From Sipunculus nudus (lineage: Eukaryota > Annelida > Sipuncula > Golfingiida > Sipunculidae), in contig CM049322.1 in assembly GCA_026874595.1 (NCBI GenBank), positions 57,722,386 through 57,786,385 on the forward strand: 64,000 nucleotides of DNA, in the 5' to 3' direction. How positions within the stretch are numbered: the stretch's first letter is position 1; each line of letters begins with the position of its first letter. Positions 13,320 through 25,000 of this stretch are shown here, piece after piece. The notes under the pieces were generated by a model. It was given only the letters and a program-made list of their open reading frames with translations, was not told the DNA's origin and did no database searches. The position numbers and the translations under genes were made by a program.

Positions 13320-14570
13320 GTTTATCAGCGTGCCACGCTCATAATCTGGTTTCTAAATTGATTTTAATGGGCATATACCATCATGATTTACAATGGCCTT
13401 CAGAAAATTTTTCGTCAGTTATTTTATTATTTTTACTTCTACTGTAAACATAATAAAAGAGAGAGAGGGGGAGGGGAGAAGTTGCACAGTGAGTACGTGA
13501 GTGAATTCATACTTTGAAATGTCACATTTTTTTTCAAGCTAAAATGCAGAACATCTGCCAATGCATAATTTGTTTACTCTGCTGAGAACTGGTACTGCAC
13601 AATCAAGAATAGTTTTCGCCGGGGAATTAAGGGGGGGGGGGGGGGGGGTGTGACAGGGTCATTTTAGAGGGAGGCTATTCGGTCAAGTTTGTATAGTACT
13701 GAGATGTAGCATGATGAGTACACCAGAAAAGTGCCACTTCATGTTTTGCAAATTTTTCTGTTATTCTGCTTTGATTTGTGGTTTTGGTTGTGTTTCCCAA
13801 AGCATGACAACTTTTCATTTTGATATCACCAACGCGTCTCTAATCCGATACATCAAGGACTTATATTACCTCATTCAATTTCAGGTATTCTATTCATTAT
13901 TGATTGGACAATGAAAAAATTAATTGAATCGTGTGTTGGCCTTTCACGCATGTTTCATAGAAAACAATAACAATATTAGTGGTCCTGCAATATTGTAGGA
14001 GAAATGTAAACAAAATGTGCATACAGTGTCTTATTTATGTATAAAAACGTATATCCCTGTAAGAATTCACCAAGCTTTACCATCTAAATTGTAAACAGCC
14101 TTAAAATAATTTAAAAGACAATAACATGCCTCGTTCGTATCCCTTAGTATTGATACATTGTTATGCACTATCTATGATATCGGAAGGAATACCCAAATTG
14201 CTGCAGCATCTGTGCCAGTACCATTGTTAATTAAATTTGACGTGACCATTTACTTATAGTGAATACCCAATTTTTTTCCAAGACTTGTATATGAAGTATT
14301 TTATCTTTAAGGTGGAAAATCTGATTTTAAGTAAACTATTTCTGCTATAAAAGGGAAGAGTGGTTGAGGAGATGACGGAGAAAAATGACCAAATGGTTTT
14401 GCATATGATTCCAGTTTTATGTTGTTAGACTGGCGGCAAATTCACGACCGCCCCGGGCAGCACAAACGCTACGTACGCCGCTGCTTAACACATAGTGCGC
14501 ACTCTTTAAACAAAATTATACTCTTGGGGCCCATTTATTTTGATACGACCAGTAAAAAGCCTAGCTTGTT
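13320..14570. other. Non-coding stretch with long poly-G
   Basis: An uninterrupted poly-G of about 18 bp lies at 13631-13648 and a GA-rich run near 13460. The plus-strand open frame at 13711-13914 has no recognisable domain. Nothing else supportable. Confidence 0.4.
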
Positions 14571-14575
14571 TTTTT

Positions 14576-15310
14576 AACTCAGCTGACTGTAAGTCACCTG
14601 AGTTATGATGATCGGGCGGCCTCCGTCGTTCGTCCGTCTGTCTGTCTGTTAGACTGGCCTTTCTGGACACCGTAGGACCTAGAAACCTTTAACTGAATAT
14701 CCAGAGAATATCCTCATGAGTCCTGAAACCTTATGTATTGTTAGGGCCCTGCTTGAGTGAACCGATGCCCTATAGTAATCACCCTGTCTGATACGGATTT
14801 CAAACTTGACATAAATATCGTCAACCTCTATCGCAAGAACTTTAAAGCTTTTGGATTCATGAGGTCAAAGGTCCAGGTCACACAACCCACCTATTAAGAA
14901 AGATTGTGGATGCATTTTATGCCAAACTTTTCATCCCAAACCTTCCATTTTGCACATATAGCTGACCTGCCAATAGGAGAAGATTCTGACTGATATTGGG
15001 GTCACAAGGTGAAAGGTCAAAGTCACAGGGGCCTTCTGTCCTAATATTTGTTTCCGAGTAATAACTCCAATCTATGGATTATCCTATTGGTTTAAAACGA
15101 TTTATATATGGCACCAATGAAGTAAGAACCCTTTTCAATTTTGGGTCATGAGGTCAAAGTTCAAGGTCACAGGGCGAAAGGCGTTATTTAGTATTATGTC
15201 AATTGGACTGGTCAATTTCCTTATTGGGATTTGGTTTTAGTCATTATAAATTATTCTCATTATTAATTTCATTTGAGCGCCGTGAATCACAGGTGCCTTG
15301 TTTCTACGTT
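14576..15310 (+). repeat. AGGTCA-rich dispersed repeat with terminal hairpin
   Basis: It begins with a near-perfect hairpin at 14576-14604: 13-bp arms AACTCAGCTGACT and AGTCACCTGAGTT around a 3-nt loop, one mismatch. A GTCC/GTCTGTCTGTCTG stretch follows. The body contains repeated AGGTCAAAGGTC-type motifs near 14865, 15010 and 15150. It ends near GAGCGCCGTGAATCACAGGTGCC. The architecture looks like a short non-autonomous dispersed element; I cannot name the family. Confidence 0.55.
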
Positions 15311-15965
15311 GACCCATAAACATGCAGGAGAACGCTAGCAGTGGTATAACTGGACTTGTAGAGCACTCGATAACCTTTTATTGAATGCCGCCATTGTTTT
15401 ACAACATGATATCCTGACTGGCGCATGATCCTCGCTCAACAGATACACATATTCAGCTTACGCGATCTCCTGGAATGTTTTGTATTACCACACAATCTAG
15501 GCTTATGATTTCAATAAAACGTATTGCTAAGTCACGTATTTATGGCAGCCGGCGGTTGGGGCTCATCATGCAGATTCCTTTATTTTCCAATTCTTCAAGG
15601 TGACCTCATGACCTATATATCCAACATATATCATTCTCGTGTGCAAAAGCTGACTACTAAATAGTGCAAATCGCACATTCGTAAAAATTCCAAAGAATTG
15701 ATTGACATCATTATGTCATACGACATGAATATATTATTCTCTGGCGTGAACACGTATACAGTTAACCAGCAAAAAAAGTTGAAATATGGACATTTCCATA
15801 GAAAACATCCACTCCACACTGATGTTTCTGATTCAGAAGGCATGTTTCAAGGCCTGAATATGTTTCAGTGTCCATAAGGCGATATTGAATTCAGGGGATA
15901 CATAATTTAGATTTGTATCAAGTAAGCGTAATCTCTCTCCCTCTCTCTGTGTCTCTCTGTCTCTC
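15311..15965. other. Non-coding stretch
   Basis: No recognisable gene. The minus-strand open frame at 15631-15843 has no motif. A TCTC-rich run precedes the (TA)n at 15970. Confidence 0.4.
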
Positions 15966-15968
15966 GCA

Positions 15969-15969
<1 letters not shown>

Positions 15970-16024
<55 letters not shown>

Positions 16025-16123
16025 CTCTGGAGAAAAACAACACTGTTAATTCTCTCCAGAGTTATACCGCTCTAGCCTAGTCTGTAGGCCATAGAGCACT
16101 TTACATCGGAGGGTAACACTACC

Positions 16124-16164
<41 letters not shown>
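15970..16164. repeat. (TA)n - hairpin - (TA)n composite
   Basis: A TA run (15970-16020) is followed directly by a perfect 13-bp inverted repeat (16021-16033 with 16053-16065) around a 19-nt loop. Next come the sequence ACCGCTCTAGCCTAGTCTGTA and a second TA run (16125-16164). The same layout recurs at 21941-22120, with different hairpin arms but a related ACCTGCTCTACCCTAG follow-on. Confidence 0.65.
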
Positions 16165-16167
<3 letters not shown>

Positions 16168-16290
16168 GAATAGCCATATTAGTCTGTACTAGATGTGTAG
16201 GTAAAGAGAAAGAGTGACTAACTTGTTTGTTAAAACACAAGCTTTCGGAGGGGGGGGGGGCTTCTTCGTCAAAAAGGTAAGTGGGGACTA
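16165..16290 (-). mobile_element. Penelope-like element terminal remnant with hammerhead-like motif
   Basis: Read on the minus strand, the segment has GACGAAGAAGCCC, then a C-rich stretch, then CTCCGAAAGCTTGTG. A stem follows whose arms (GCTTGT and ACAAGT) pair around TTTTAACA. This matches the layout of hammerhead ribozymes found in Penelope-like elements (CUGANGA - stem II - GAAA - stem III), although the first conserved C is degenerate. The poly-G run at 16250-16260 disrupts stem II. It abuts a (TA)n tract. No RT is present. Confidence 0.5.
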
Positions 16291-16299
16291 ATAGAGGTG

Positions 16300-16790
16300 T
16301 TTATATATGGTGGAATGACAATATTTAGAGTGCACAATGCAAGGAAAAGTGTGTTTACATTGAACATTAAACTACTTTTAAATACTTTAACCATGATGCC
16401 CTGTGTGGCCGTGGTATACATCAGTAGTCATCACTCCAATCGGGAATTCGGCGCAACTGTATGAGTATCGGTGTCATCCACATTATATATTATTTGACAG
16501 CAGTCGATATGAAGTATTACGCAAGTGACTATATTGCTACTTATATTTGTTAGTTCATTTCGGAATTTCCTTTTTTTCACAGGAAATAGTAGGGGCATTT
16601 TGCGCTCTTTTGTATTATTCAGAATCAGTTGGAGGAACATAAACACTAACTCCCTTGTGACTTGGCTGCACCTCGATGGACAACGGCTGACTGCAGCCCG
16701 CCGGACACAGGTTGCAGCCCCCCTCTGAACTCCGGCGGACTGCCCTTCTCGACTCTGCAAGCTCGCCTGTCCCCAGTACCGTGAATGTAC
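16300..16790. other. Non-coding stretch with a GC-richer part
   Basis: A locally GC-rich segment near 16680-16760 gives open frames on both strands with no recognisable domain. No call made. Confidence 0.35.
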
Positions 16791-17034
16791 TCTTTAAATA
16801 CTCTTCTACCTTGAAGGCTCAATTATAGTCATAAACTTATACAAAGCTTCCTCGAAAGCCTGTATTGCTAAAGTTCATCTGTTTTCAAGAGCATGCTGAA
16901 TACTAAATAGGCTGCGAACCCTTTAAATACTTTTTGTTTTATGTATAAAACTGATACAAAGCCTCCTCGAATGCCTTTAATGCTATTGGCCATTTGTATT
17001 CAAGAGCACTAAATACTACATAGGCTGGGAACAA
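16791..17034. repeat. Tandem duplication of about 120 bp
   Basis: Two adjacent copies (about 16791-16919 and 16920-17034) share the blocks TTTAAATACT, ACAAAGC(T/C)TCCTCGAA and TTCAAGAGCA...ACTA(A/C)ATAGGCTG in order, with moderate divergence. Confidence 0.7.
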
Positions 17035-19110
17035 AACACACTAACCCCAAAGCGATCGTGAACAAAGGCCTACTTATAGACCTCCCGCACACTCTGTTAC
17101 CTATCAAACAATACTCTATCCGGCGCGTCAACTATTGCTCAACAAATACAACTGTACAGCCCACTTCAGCTAAACTAAGAAATGAAAATAAAATTAAATG
17201 ACACAATCCATTTCGTGACAGTCGTAACAATAACAGAAGCCCACGTAAATATATGCCCTCGCTAACCTTGCTTGTACAGGAGTACTTTATTCGTTCTAAT
17301 AAGATCAGTGTATAGCCAGTTTTACGTACTGAGTGGTTACCGCCTTTTCAGGTATAGGGTATAAATAACTGAAGTTTTACGAGTAAAGCTTGTATTATTC
17401 GAGACAATGACTTATGGCCCCTGCATAGCATGATTCTAGCTACTTTTAATTGACATAATTAACCTTTCTTTTTCGTGACAGTTCGTCTCATAATGGCATT
17501 AGGGACGTAGACATATGGCACCGATTCCTTTGGAATAGCCTTATTCCTTTTTACATTGATTTAACATTTGTATATAGCTGCCTACATTTTTTTTAATTGT
17601 GTCATAACCTTAGGCAAATACAATCGTACATCGTTCGATTTTGGTTTGACACTGCAAATGAGGCTGGTAGCAGTAGGATCATGTTATTTTATTTCCTAGT
17701 GTCAGTAAGGCCCGGTGTCTACCCTACCAAGGATATATGATTAACTCCATTGCATTTTCAGAAACATCATAGAACTACTATGATGCTCTCGTTTAAGGGA
17801 GAGACCTTGCTGTAAGGCACAGACTTAAAGCATGCATAATACAGAAATCAGTTCACTAAATGAAGGTTAGCACTAACAGACTAAACTGACATACCATGAA
17901 CTATTCATTAACAGGGTTGGAGCGAGATAGCAAAAGTAGTCTGGTTTAGATATAACGGTTTTGATGCTGCAAACCATGTACATATGTTTTGGGTTGTACC
18001 CAAATAAACAGATAATGTAACCTATCATAACTACGAAATATTTTTATACAGCATTAATATTTAGTAAACATTCAACCCTTTCTTCGTAGGAGTAACGGCG
18101 TTCCGTCAAGTGACAAGACGGCACAACAAAACACCCTAACTTGCGCATGGGGAGAAACTGGTGTTCCAACTGAAACAAGGTGTTCATGTGGCCAAGGCCA
18201 GGTCAAACAACAAATTTGGTCCACAAAATTAATTTTTGATACTATTAATGACACATACATCACTTTAATGCTAATGTGATAATGCGCATAAGAAAGAATG
18301 AATCTGATGTTATCGTTCACATTCAAGTAATCGTTGCAGATGGTCTTGCCAATAAGTTTTACGGTGTAATAAGAAATCTTATTTTTACGTACTTGCTTAT
18401 ATATTGGCATACTGCCTTCAGTAATTAGAGAGAATGATATCAGATGCAGTACGACACGTAACTTTGGTTACCATTTTAATGAATGTTACATATACATCCA
18501 CATCCACAAGCATAGTTATTATTTTGATTAGAAGGACTGTTTAATATATATCTAAAAGAACGCATACAATAAATATTTTACTATCACGATACAAGAAAAA
18601 AAATTAATTTGAAAGCATTTTACAAAAAAATCACAATGGACATATTGCATTAATGACACTTTAAATGGTGTCATTGACTATTATTCTTAATACCGTCTAG
18701 GTAAGCAAATATTCATTGAATGTATTGTTTCTGCTTATCATGTCTATAATTGGCAAGTATAAGCCGAACTCAATTGCCCTAATTACAAATATATATTGAA
18801 CGTGGAAATCTCGAGGCTTCCTTTGTATGAGTCATGTGTTGGTAAAATTAATTTCAATTCTTCATTAGGTTACACAGTTTTCATGCACTTTTCAAACATA
18901 GGCAGGGCTTATCATCCCATAAAGGATAAGGGCATAGAAACTTTCCGTACATATGAGTCAGTAGGGATATTCAGTCTTGTTTCTGTACAATCGAGAAAGA
19001 TGTTTTGAAAAAAAAGCTATACAAGCATCCTGCGGAATATGAATATTTGTTCCACTTCTTCCGGGTTCCATACCTTTCACTCCAAATAAACAGTCGTTCC
19101 AATGTACACA
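17035..19110. other. Non-coding stretch
   Basis: No supportable gene. The longest open frame, minus strand 18072-18410 (112 codons), has no recognisable motif. Lies downstream of the last recognised exon of the lectin receptor gene; a 3' terminal exon and polyadenylation site could lie here but were not identified. Confidence 0.35.
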
Positions 19111-19114
19111 GAGA

Positions 19115-19300
19115 TTGCATGATTCCATACAAGCTTTGCCATTTGTTCGTCTTCTTAATGTTTTGGGTCGGTTTAAAGCATTTGTGCTATTCCCCCTTAC
19201 AAGACTATACAGTAAATATAGATTTGTCTGTGAGATACCCTTTTCATCTAGCGTTCCTCAGGGTCCAAGCATTTTGTCTACGCTGCAAGGTAACTCAACC
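19115..19300 (+). pseudogene. Possible LINE reverse transcriptase remnant
   Basis: One short open stretch ends in SSSVPQGPSIL, which resembles the S-GVPQGS-ILGPLL block of LINE reverse transcriptases, preceded by a plausible helix-rich segment. The fragment is only about 60 codons with no other motif, so the call is tentative. Confidence 0.25.
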
Positions 19301-19634
19301 ATAGTTATATTCGACATCACTGCCATGAAGATGACAGCCCATATACAACAATATGGGAAGTCTCTCCTTCATAAAATAGGTGTCATATGACAAATGCGAA
19401 TTCATTTTATTTTATATATATATATATAACGTGATTGTCTCAAGATGGAGATAATTTAATTCAATACTTAGGAGGCTGAGAGATTTATCAAATTGCGTGC
19501 TGTACTGCGATTTGTTTGATAAAAAAAAGATTATGGAGAGATCTGGCTTATACTGAAAGCGGTTGTTCTGTTACACTGAATAACGAATAGGCAAAATATA
19601 TATAAAACATTAAAAGAATAAAAATATGACATAC

Positions 19635-20397
19635 CTCGCTCGAAGATTTGCTTCGTCTTTTCCACTGGAGAAAGCGGCTGTGTGCTCACTTTCTCTGTAT
19701 GCAAAAACATCCAATTATTTGATTGTACTCAATTGCACTGTAAACATATTGTATATGTAACGTTCATGCTTAGAGTGGTGAATAAATTCCTTTAAAACAC
19801 GACAAAAGCATGACATTCGAAAACATGTAAATTACCTACCGTTGTTGGGACTATCAATGGTTTGCGGTTCCTTGTTAATATCTTCCTTTACGTAACGTCC
19901 TTCCACGCCTAAGGATATCATGATATATTATGAAATTGCTTATAAACATTATCAACCTTATAATAACAAGATACCTCTTTAATAGTCTAATTATACTACT
20001 ATTTTACTTTGGTACTATTTGTAATTTTTGGGATCCCCAAGACACAGCCTTTGAGATATTTTGAATCCATCACTAAGTAAGACGTGCCAGGATTATCGTT
20101 TAGCCTGACACCACGTGTGATAAAAGAGTATTTAAACATTTGAATATTAACAAACCTGTCAGTGAATTAATTCTGATGGTAACAGACTGATGGTAACCTA
20201 TTTAGCTTCTGAGATTCAATCAAAACTGGAATGGAGTTGTGTAAAATATTTATTATACAATGTAAAGACGAAAATTCTGTTCTTTTTTTTTATTTTTTTA
20301 TGTGATTTGACGTTTATCCTGTATAGATTGTACATACTTGGGGGTGCTGCTGATTCTTCCTTCTCTACTGGTTCAACTAGTTCTTTTCCTTTCTTAT
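19635..20397 (-). CDS. Tail cassette 1: exons A1 (20338-20397), C1 (19840-19908), B1 (19635-19694)
   Basis: Complete cassette, nearly identical to cassette 2. A1 encodes the same 20 residues as A2. C1 reads [15 protein letters not shown] and B1 reads [19 protein letters not shown]. Donors are GTATGT, GTAGGT and GTATGT. It is the last cassette I can recognise on the downstream side; no following A exon or stop-bearing terminal exon was identified within 600 bp. Confidence 0.8.
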
Positions 20398-21920
20398 CTG
20401 TAAATGGTATGCACACTCTGACGACAGGCATTGCCTCATTTCCATCAATTTGACGTTCACATAACAGAACACAGAATGCATATATAAGGCTTTGATGAAG
20501 GGGATGTGAGTGGGGGGGGGGGGGTGGTGGTCATTGGGATGGAGTAAGAATACAAAAAGCGTACTGTTCCATCGATATGACTACACCATTATCTATTGAA
20601 TCTATTGGGCAGAACAAATAATGAACATTTATTACATTTAGTTCATTCCAATAAGTTGTTAGAACGTAAATTAAAAAAAAAAATAAAATCTGGCTTAGAC
20701 TGAAATTGGTTGTTATTTTAAACTGTTTCACTAACTAGCAAAATATAAAAAAAACATGAAAAGAATAAAAATATAACATACCTTGCTCGAAGATTTGCTT
20801 CGTCTTTTTCACCGGAGAAAGCGGCTCTGTGCTCACATTTTCTGTGTGCAAAAACATCCAGTTATTTGAATGTACTCAATTGCACTGTAAACATTTTGTA
20901 TATGTAACGTTCATGCTTAGAGTGGTAAATAAATTCCCTTAAAAGCACGACAAAATCATTACATTGGAACACATGTAAATTACCTACCGTCGTTGGGACT
21001 ATCAATGGTTTGCGGTTCCTTGTTAGTATCTTCCTTTACATAACGTCCTTCCTCGCCTAAGGATATTCAAAATTTTAAATTTTAATTTCATGATACATTA
21101 TTAAATTGCTTATAAACATTATTAACCTTATAATAACAAGACACCTTTTTAATAATCATTTATACTACTATTTTACGTTGATACTATTTATAATTGTTGG
21201 GATCCCCAAAACACAGCCTTTGAGATAATTTGAATTCATCACTAAGTAAGACGTGCCAAGGATTATCGTTTTGCCTGAAACTACGTGTGATAAAAGTCAT
21301 TAAAAGAGTATTTAAACATTTGAATATTGACAATATTGCCAGTGATTTAATGTCACCTGACTGATGATAACCTATTCTGCTTCTGAGATTCAATCAAAAT
21401 TGGAATTAAGTTGTGTAAAATATTTATTATACAATGAAAAGACGAAAATTCTGTTTTTGTTTAATTTTATGTGATTTGAAGTTTACACCGTATATATTGA
21501 ACTTACTTGGGGGTGCTGCTGATTCTTCCTTCTCTACTGGTTCAACTAGTTCTTTTCCTTTCTTATCTGTAAATGGTATGCACACTCTGATGACAGGCGT
21601 TGTCTCATTTCCATCAATTTGACGTACACATAACAGAACACAGAATGCATATATAAGGCTTTGATGGGGGGGGGGGGTCATTGAGGTGGAGTAAGAATAC
21701 AGAAAAACGTACTGTTCCATCGATAAGACTTCACCATTATCTATTGAATCTATTGCGCAGAACAAATAATGAACATTTATATCATTTAGTTCATTCCGAT
21801 AAGTTGTTAGAACGTATAATTTAAAAATATACATATATAACAGATAGCTTGGAAAGCATGTGTCTATTCAGGGTCCTCATAACTTAGACCGTTCCTATAT
21901 ATACACACACACACACACAC

Positions 21921-22002
<82 letters not shown>

Positions 22003-25000
22003 CTAAACGTTAAGCACTTTGGAGAGTCGAGTAATAACTCAATGTTCCAACTTGCTTGACGTTTAGCTAACCTGCTCTACCCTAGCTGTATTGAGCACTG
22101 ATCTGCACGCACCGAAACCACTGTACAACTGTTTGCTTTTTAAACAAAAGATAATGAAAATAAATCTGACTAAGACTGAAATCGGTTGTTATTTTAAACT
22201 GAGTCACTAACTGGTAAAATATAAAAAAAAAACATAAAAAGAATAAAAATATGACATACATCGCTCGAAGATTTGCTTCGTCTTTTCCACTGGAGAAAGC
22301 GGCTGAGTGCTCACTTTTTCTGTATGCAAAAAAATCCAATTATTTGATTGTACTTAATTGCACTGTAAACATATTTTATATGTAACGTTCATGCTTACAG
22401 TGGTAAATAAATTCCTTTAAAAGCACGACAAAAGCATTACATTCGAAGACATCGAAATTACCTACCGTCGTTGGGACTATCAATGGTTTGCGGTTCCTTG
22501 TTAGTATCTTCCTTTACGTAACGTTCTTCCTCGCCTAAGGATATCCAAAAGTTTAAATTTTAATATCATGATACATTATGGAATTCCTAATAAACATTAT
22601 CAACCTTATAATAACAAGATACCTTTTAATAGTGCATTTATACTACTATTTTACGTTAATACTATTTATAATTTTTTGGGTTCCCAAAACACAGCCTTTG
22701 TGAAATTTGAATCCATCACTAAGTAAGACGTGTTAGGATTATCGTTTTGCCTGAGACTACATGTGATCAAAGAGTCTTAAAACATTTAAATATTGACAAT
22801 ATTGCCAGTGAATTAATGTCACCTGAAATAATTGCTTCCGAGATTCATAGTCTAGTCAATAAACGACTTTTATTAAGGGAGATAGGACAAATATGTTATC
22901 AAAGGTTTCTCACCTCTAATGGATTCGTTGATGGTGCCTCAGTTCACAAATAAAACCTCTCAATTACCAACATCTTTGTATGACAAGCACGTAGATCAAG
23001 GAAGCTCTACTTATGATGTAGGGAAACACCCACCAAACCCGACATCTGCTCGAGTTGCAAAGTTTCAACCCAGAATCTCAACTTCTACAGGGTGTTTTCT
23101 TCCATTACCATCAACACAAAACTCAAAGTGCCAACGTCAATAATGCTGAATTTTCCCAACTTCATGGAATATACATGAATTATGCTTATATATGGTACGA
23201 TATATTTATATTAATCAGTCTTTCAAACGTATTATAACATGCCCTTGCGAAATTTGATTCAATTTATGATGATTGGGCATAATCAAAACAGTCACAGTGA
23301 CAAGTTAAAAGGGCTACCTGCACGCCATTAGTGTCATATTTTTTCCCCAGAATGTTAGATATCATAGCCAGTTTTGCTCATTTTCCTCTTAAAGGTTATA
23401 TTAACCTGGAACATAATGTATGATAAGTTCCAATTATGATCTAAGCATTAACACCAAATGAGTGGGAATTCTATTTTCAGATGGAAGTGATACCCTTAAT
23501 GTTTTTCTATGTCATTTTCTTGCAAAAACACATAATCGAGAGTTTTACTTTTTTTCCAGAAGTTGAATTAAACCTTAATGCATGATATGAACCTTTCCTC
23601 ACCTCAGAACTATCACCACATGAAAGTCCATTCTAAATTTAGATGGAGACACTTGTGTCACTTCTGGTGTCTGTCATTTCCTTGCAAAAACAAGTCATAT
23701 CATTGACAGTTGGCTATTTTCCCTAGAACCTGACCTTGAACTTTATGCATGATAGGAACCAATAATTTTCTGGCCTCAGAACTATCACCACATGAAAGTC
23801 CATTCTAAAGATAGATGGAAATGACACTTTGAATTTTTTATAGGTCACTTTCTTGCCAAAAAAATGCCATATCATGGACATTTTGCAGGTTTCCTAAGAA
23901 ATTGACCTTGACCTTAATGCATAATATAAACATTTCTTGCCTCAAGACTATCACCAACTTAATATGTGCATTTTAAAATCAGATGCAACCTCTTGCAAAA
24001 ACATGCCATCACATGGCGATTGATGCTTTTTCTCTTTTCCAAGCTTGACCTTGACCTCACAGCATGATATATATAATTTTAACCTCAGGTGTATCAGCAA
24101 ATGAATGGACAGCCTATTGTCAAATGGAAATAATACTTCAGGTTAGTTTTTATAAAATTTGGTTGAAAAAGAATATGTCATATCATGGCGAGTTTGGCTT
24201 TTTTCTGCCAAATATAATCCTGACCTTGACCTTTATACATGATGTATTACCTTTATGACCTCAGAAGTGTTATCAAATGAACGGGCATCCTAATATTAGT
24301 TGGAAATGACTCTCTAATATGAATATCTCAGTTAGTTATGGAAATATGGCCATTTAAATAATTCCCCTCTTCTAATTGCGGCCGCCTTTGATTTAGGGTG
24401 AACATGACACTTTGGCATGGGTGGAATCGGGTGGGGTTTTATTTGTGAACTAAGACACAAAAAATGAATTCATTTCAGGTGAGAAACCTTTGATCACATT
24501 TTTGTCCAACCTAAGTCACTCATTGACTGGACCATGAATCAAAACTGGATTGGAGTTGTGTAAACTTTTCATTATACTATGTAGAGACGAAAATGCTGTT
24601 TTTTTTTTTTATTTTTATGTGATTTAAAGTTTACACCGTATATATTGAACTTACTTGGGGGTGCTGCTGATTCTTCCTTCTCTACTGGTTCAACCTGTTC
24701 TTTTCCATTCTTATCTGTAAATGATATGACTACTCTGATGACAGGCGTTGTCTCATTTCCATCAATTTGACGTACACATAACAGAACACAGAATGCATAT
24801 ATAAGGCCTTGATGAAAGATTATGAAAACAAATCTGGATTACACTGAACTCGGTGATTATTTCAAACTGAATAACTAATTGGCGAACTATATATAAATAA
24901 AACATGAAAAGAAAGAAATATCTTTCTCGAACAGATGCCTCATTTTTGCGGAAAATGCTGTGAGCATACTTTTTCTGTATACAAGAACATCCAATTATTG

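Noticed and set aside
18072-18410. 112-codon minus-strand frame downstream of the lectin gene
   Set aside because: No motif, no splice context and no similarity to the tail exons; could be chance in AT-rich DNA.
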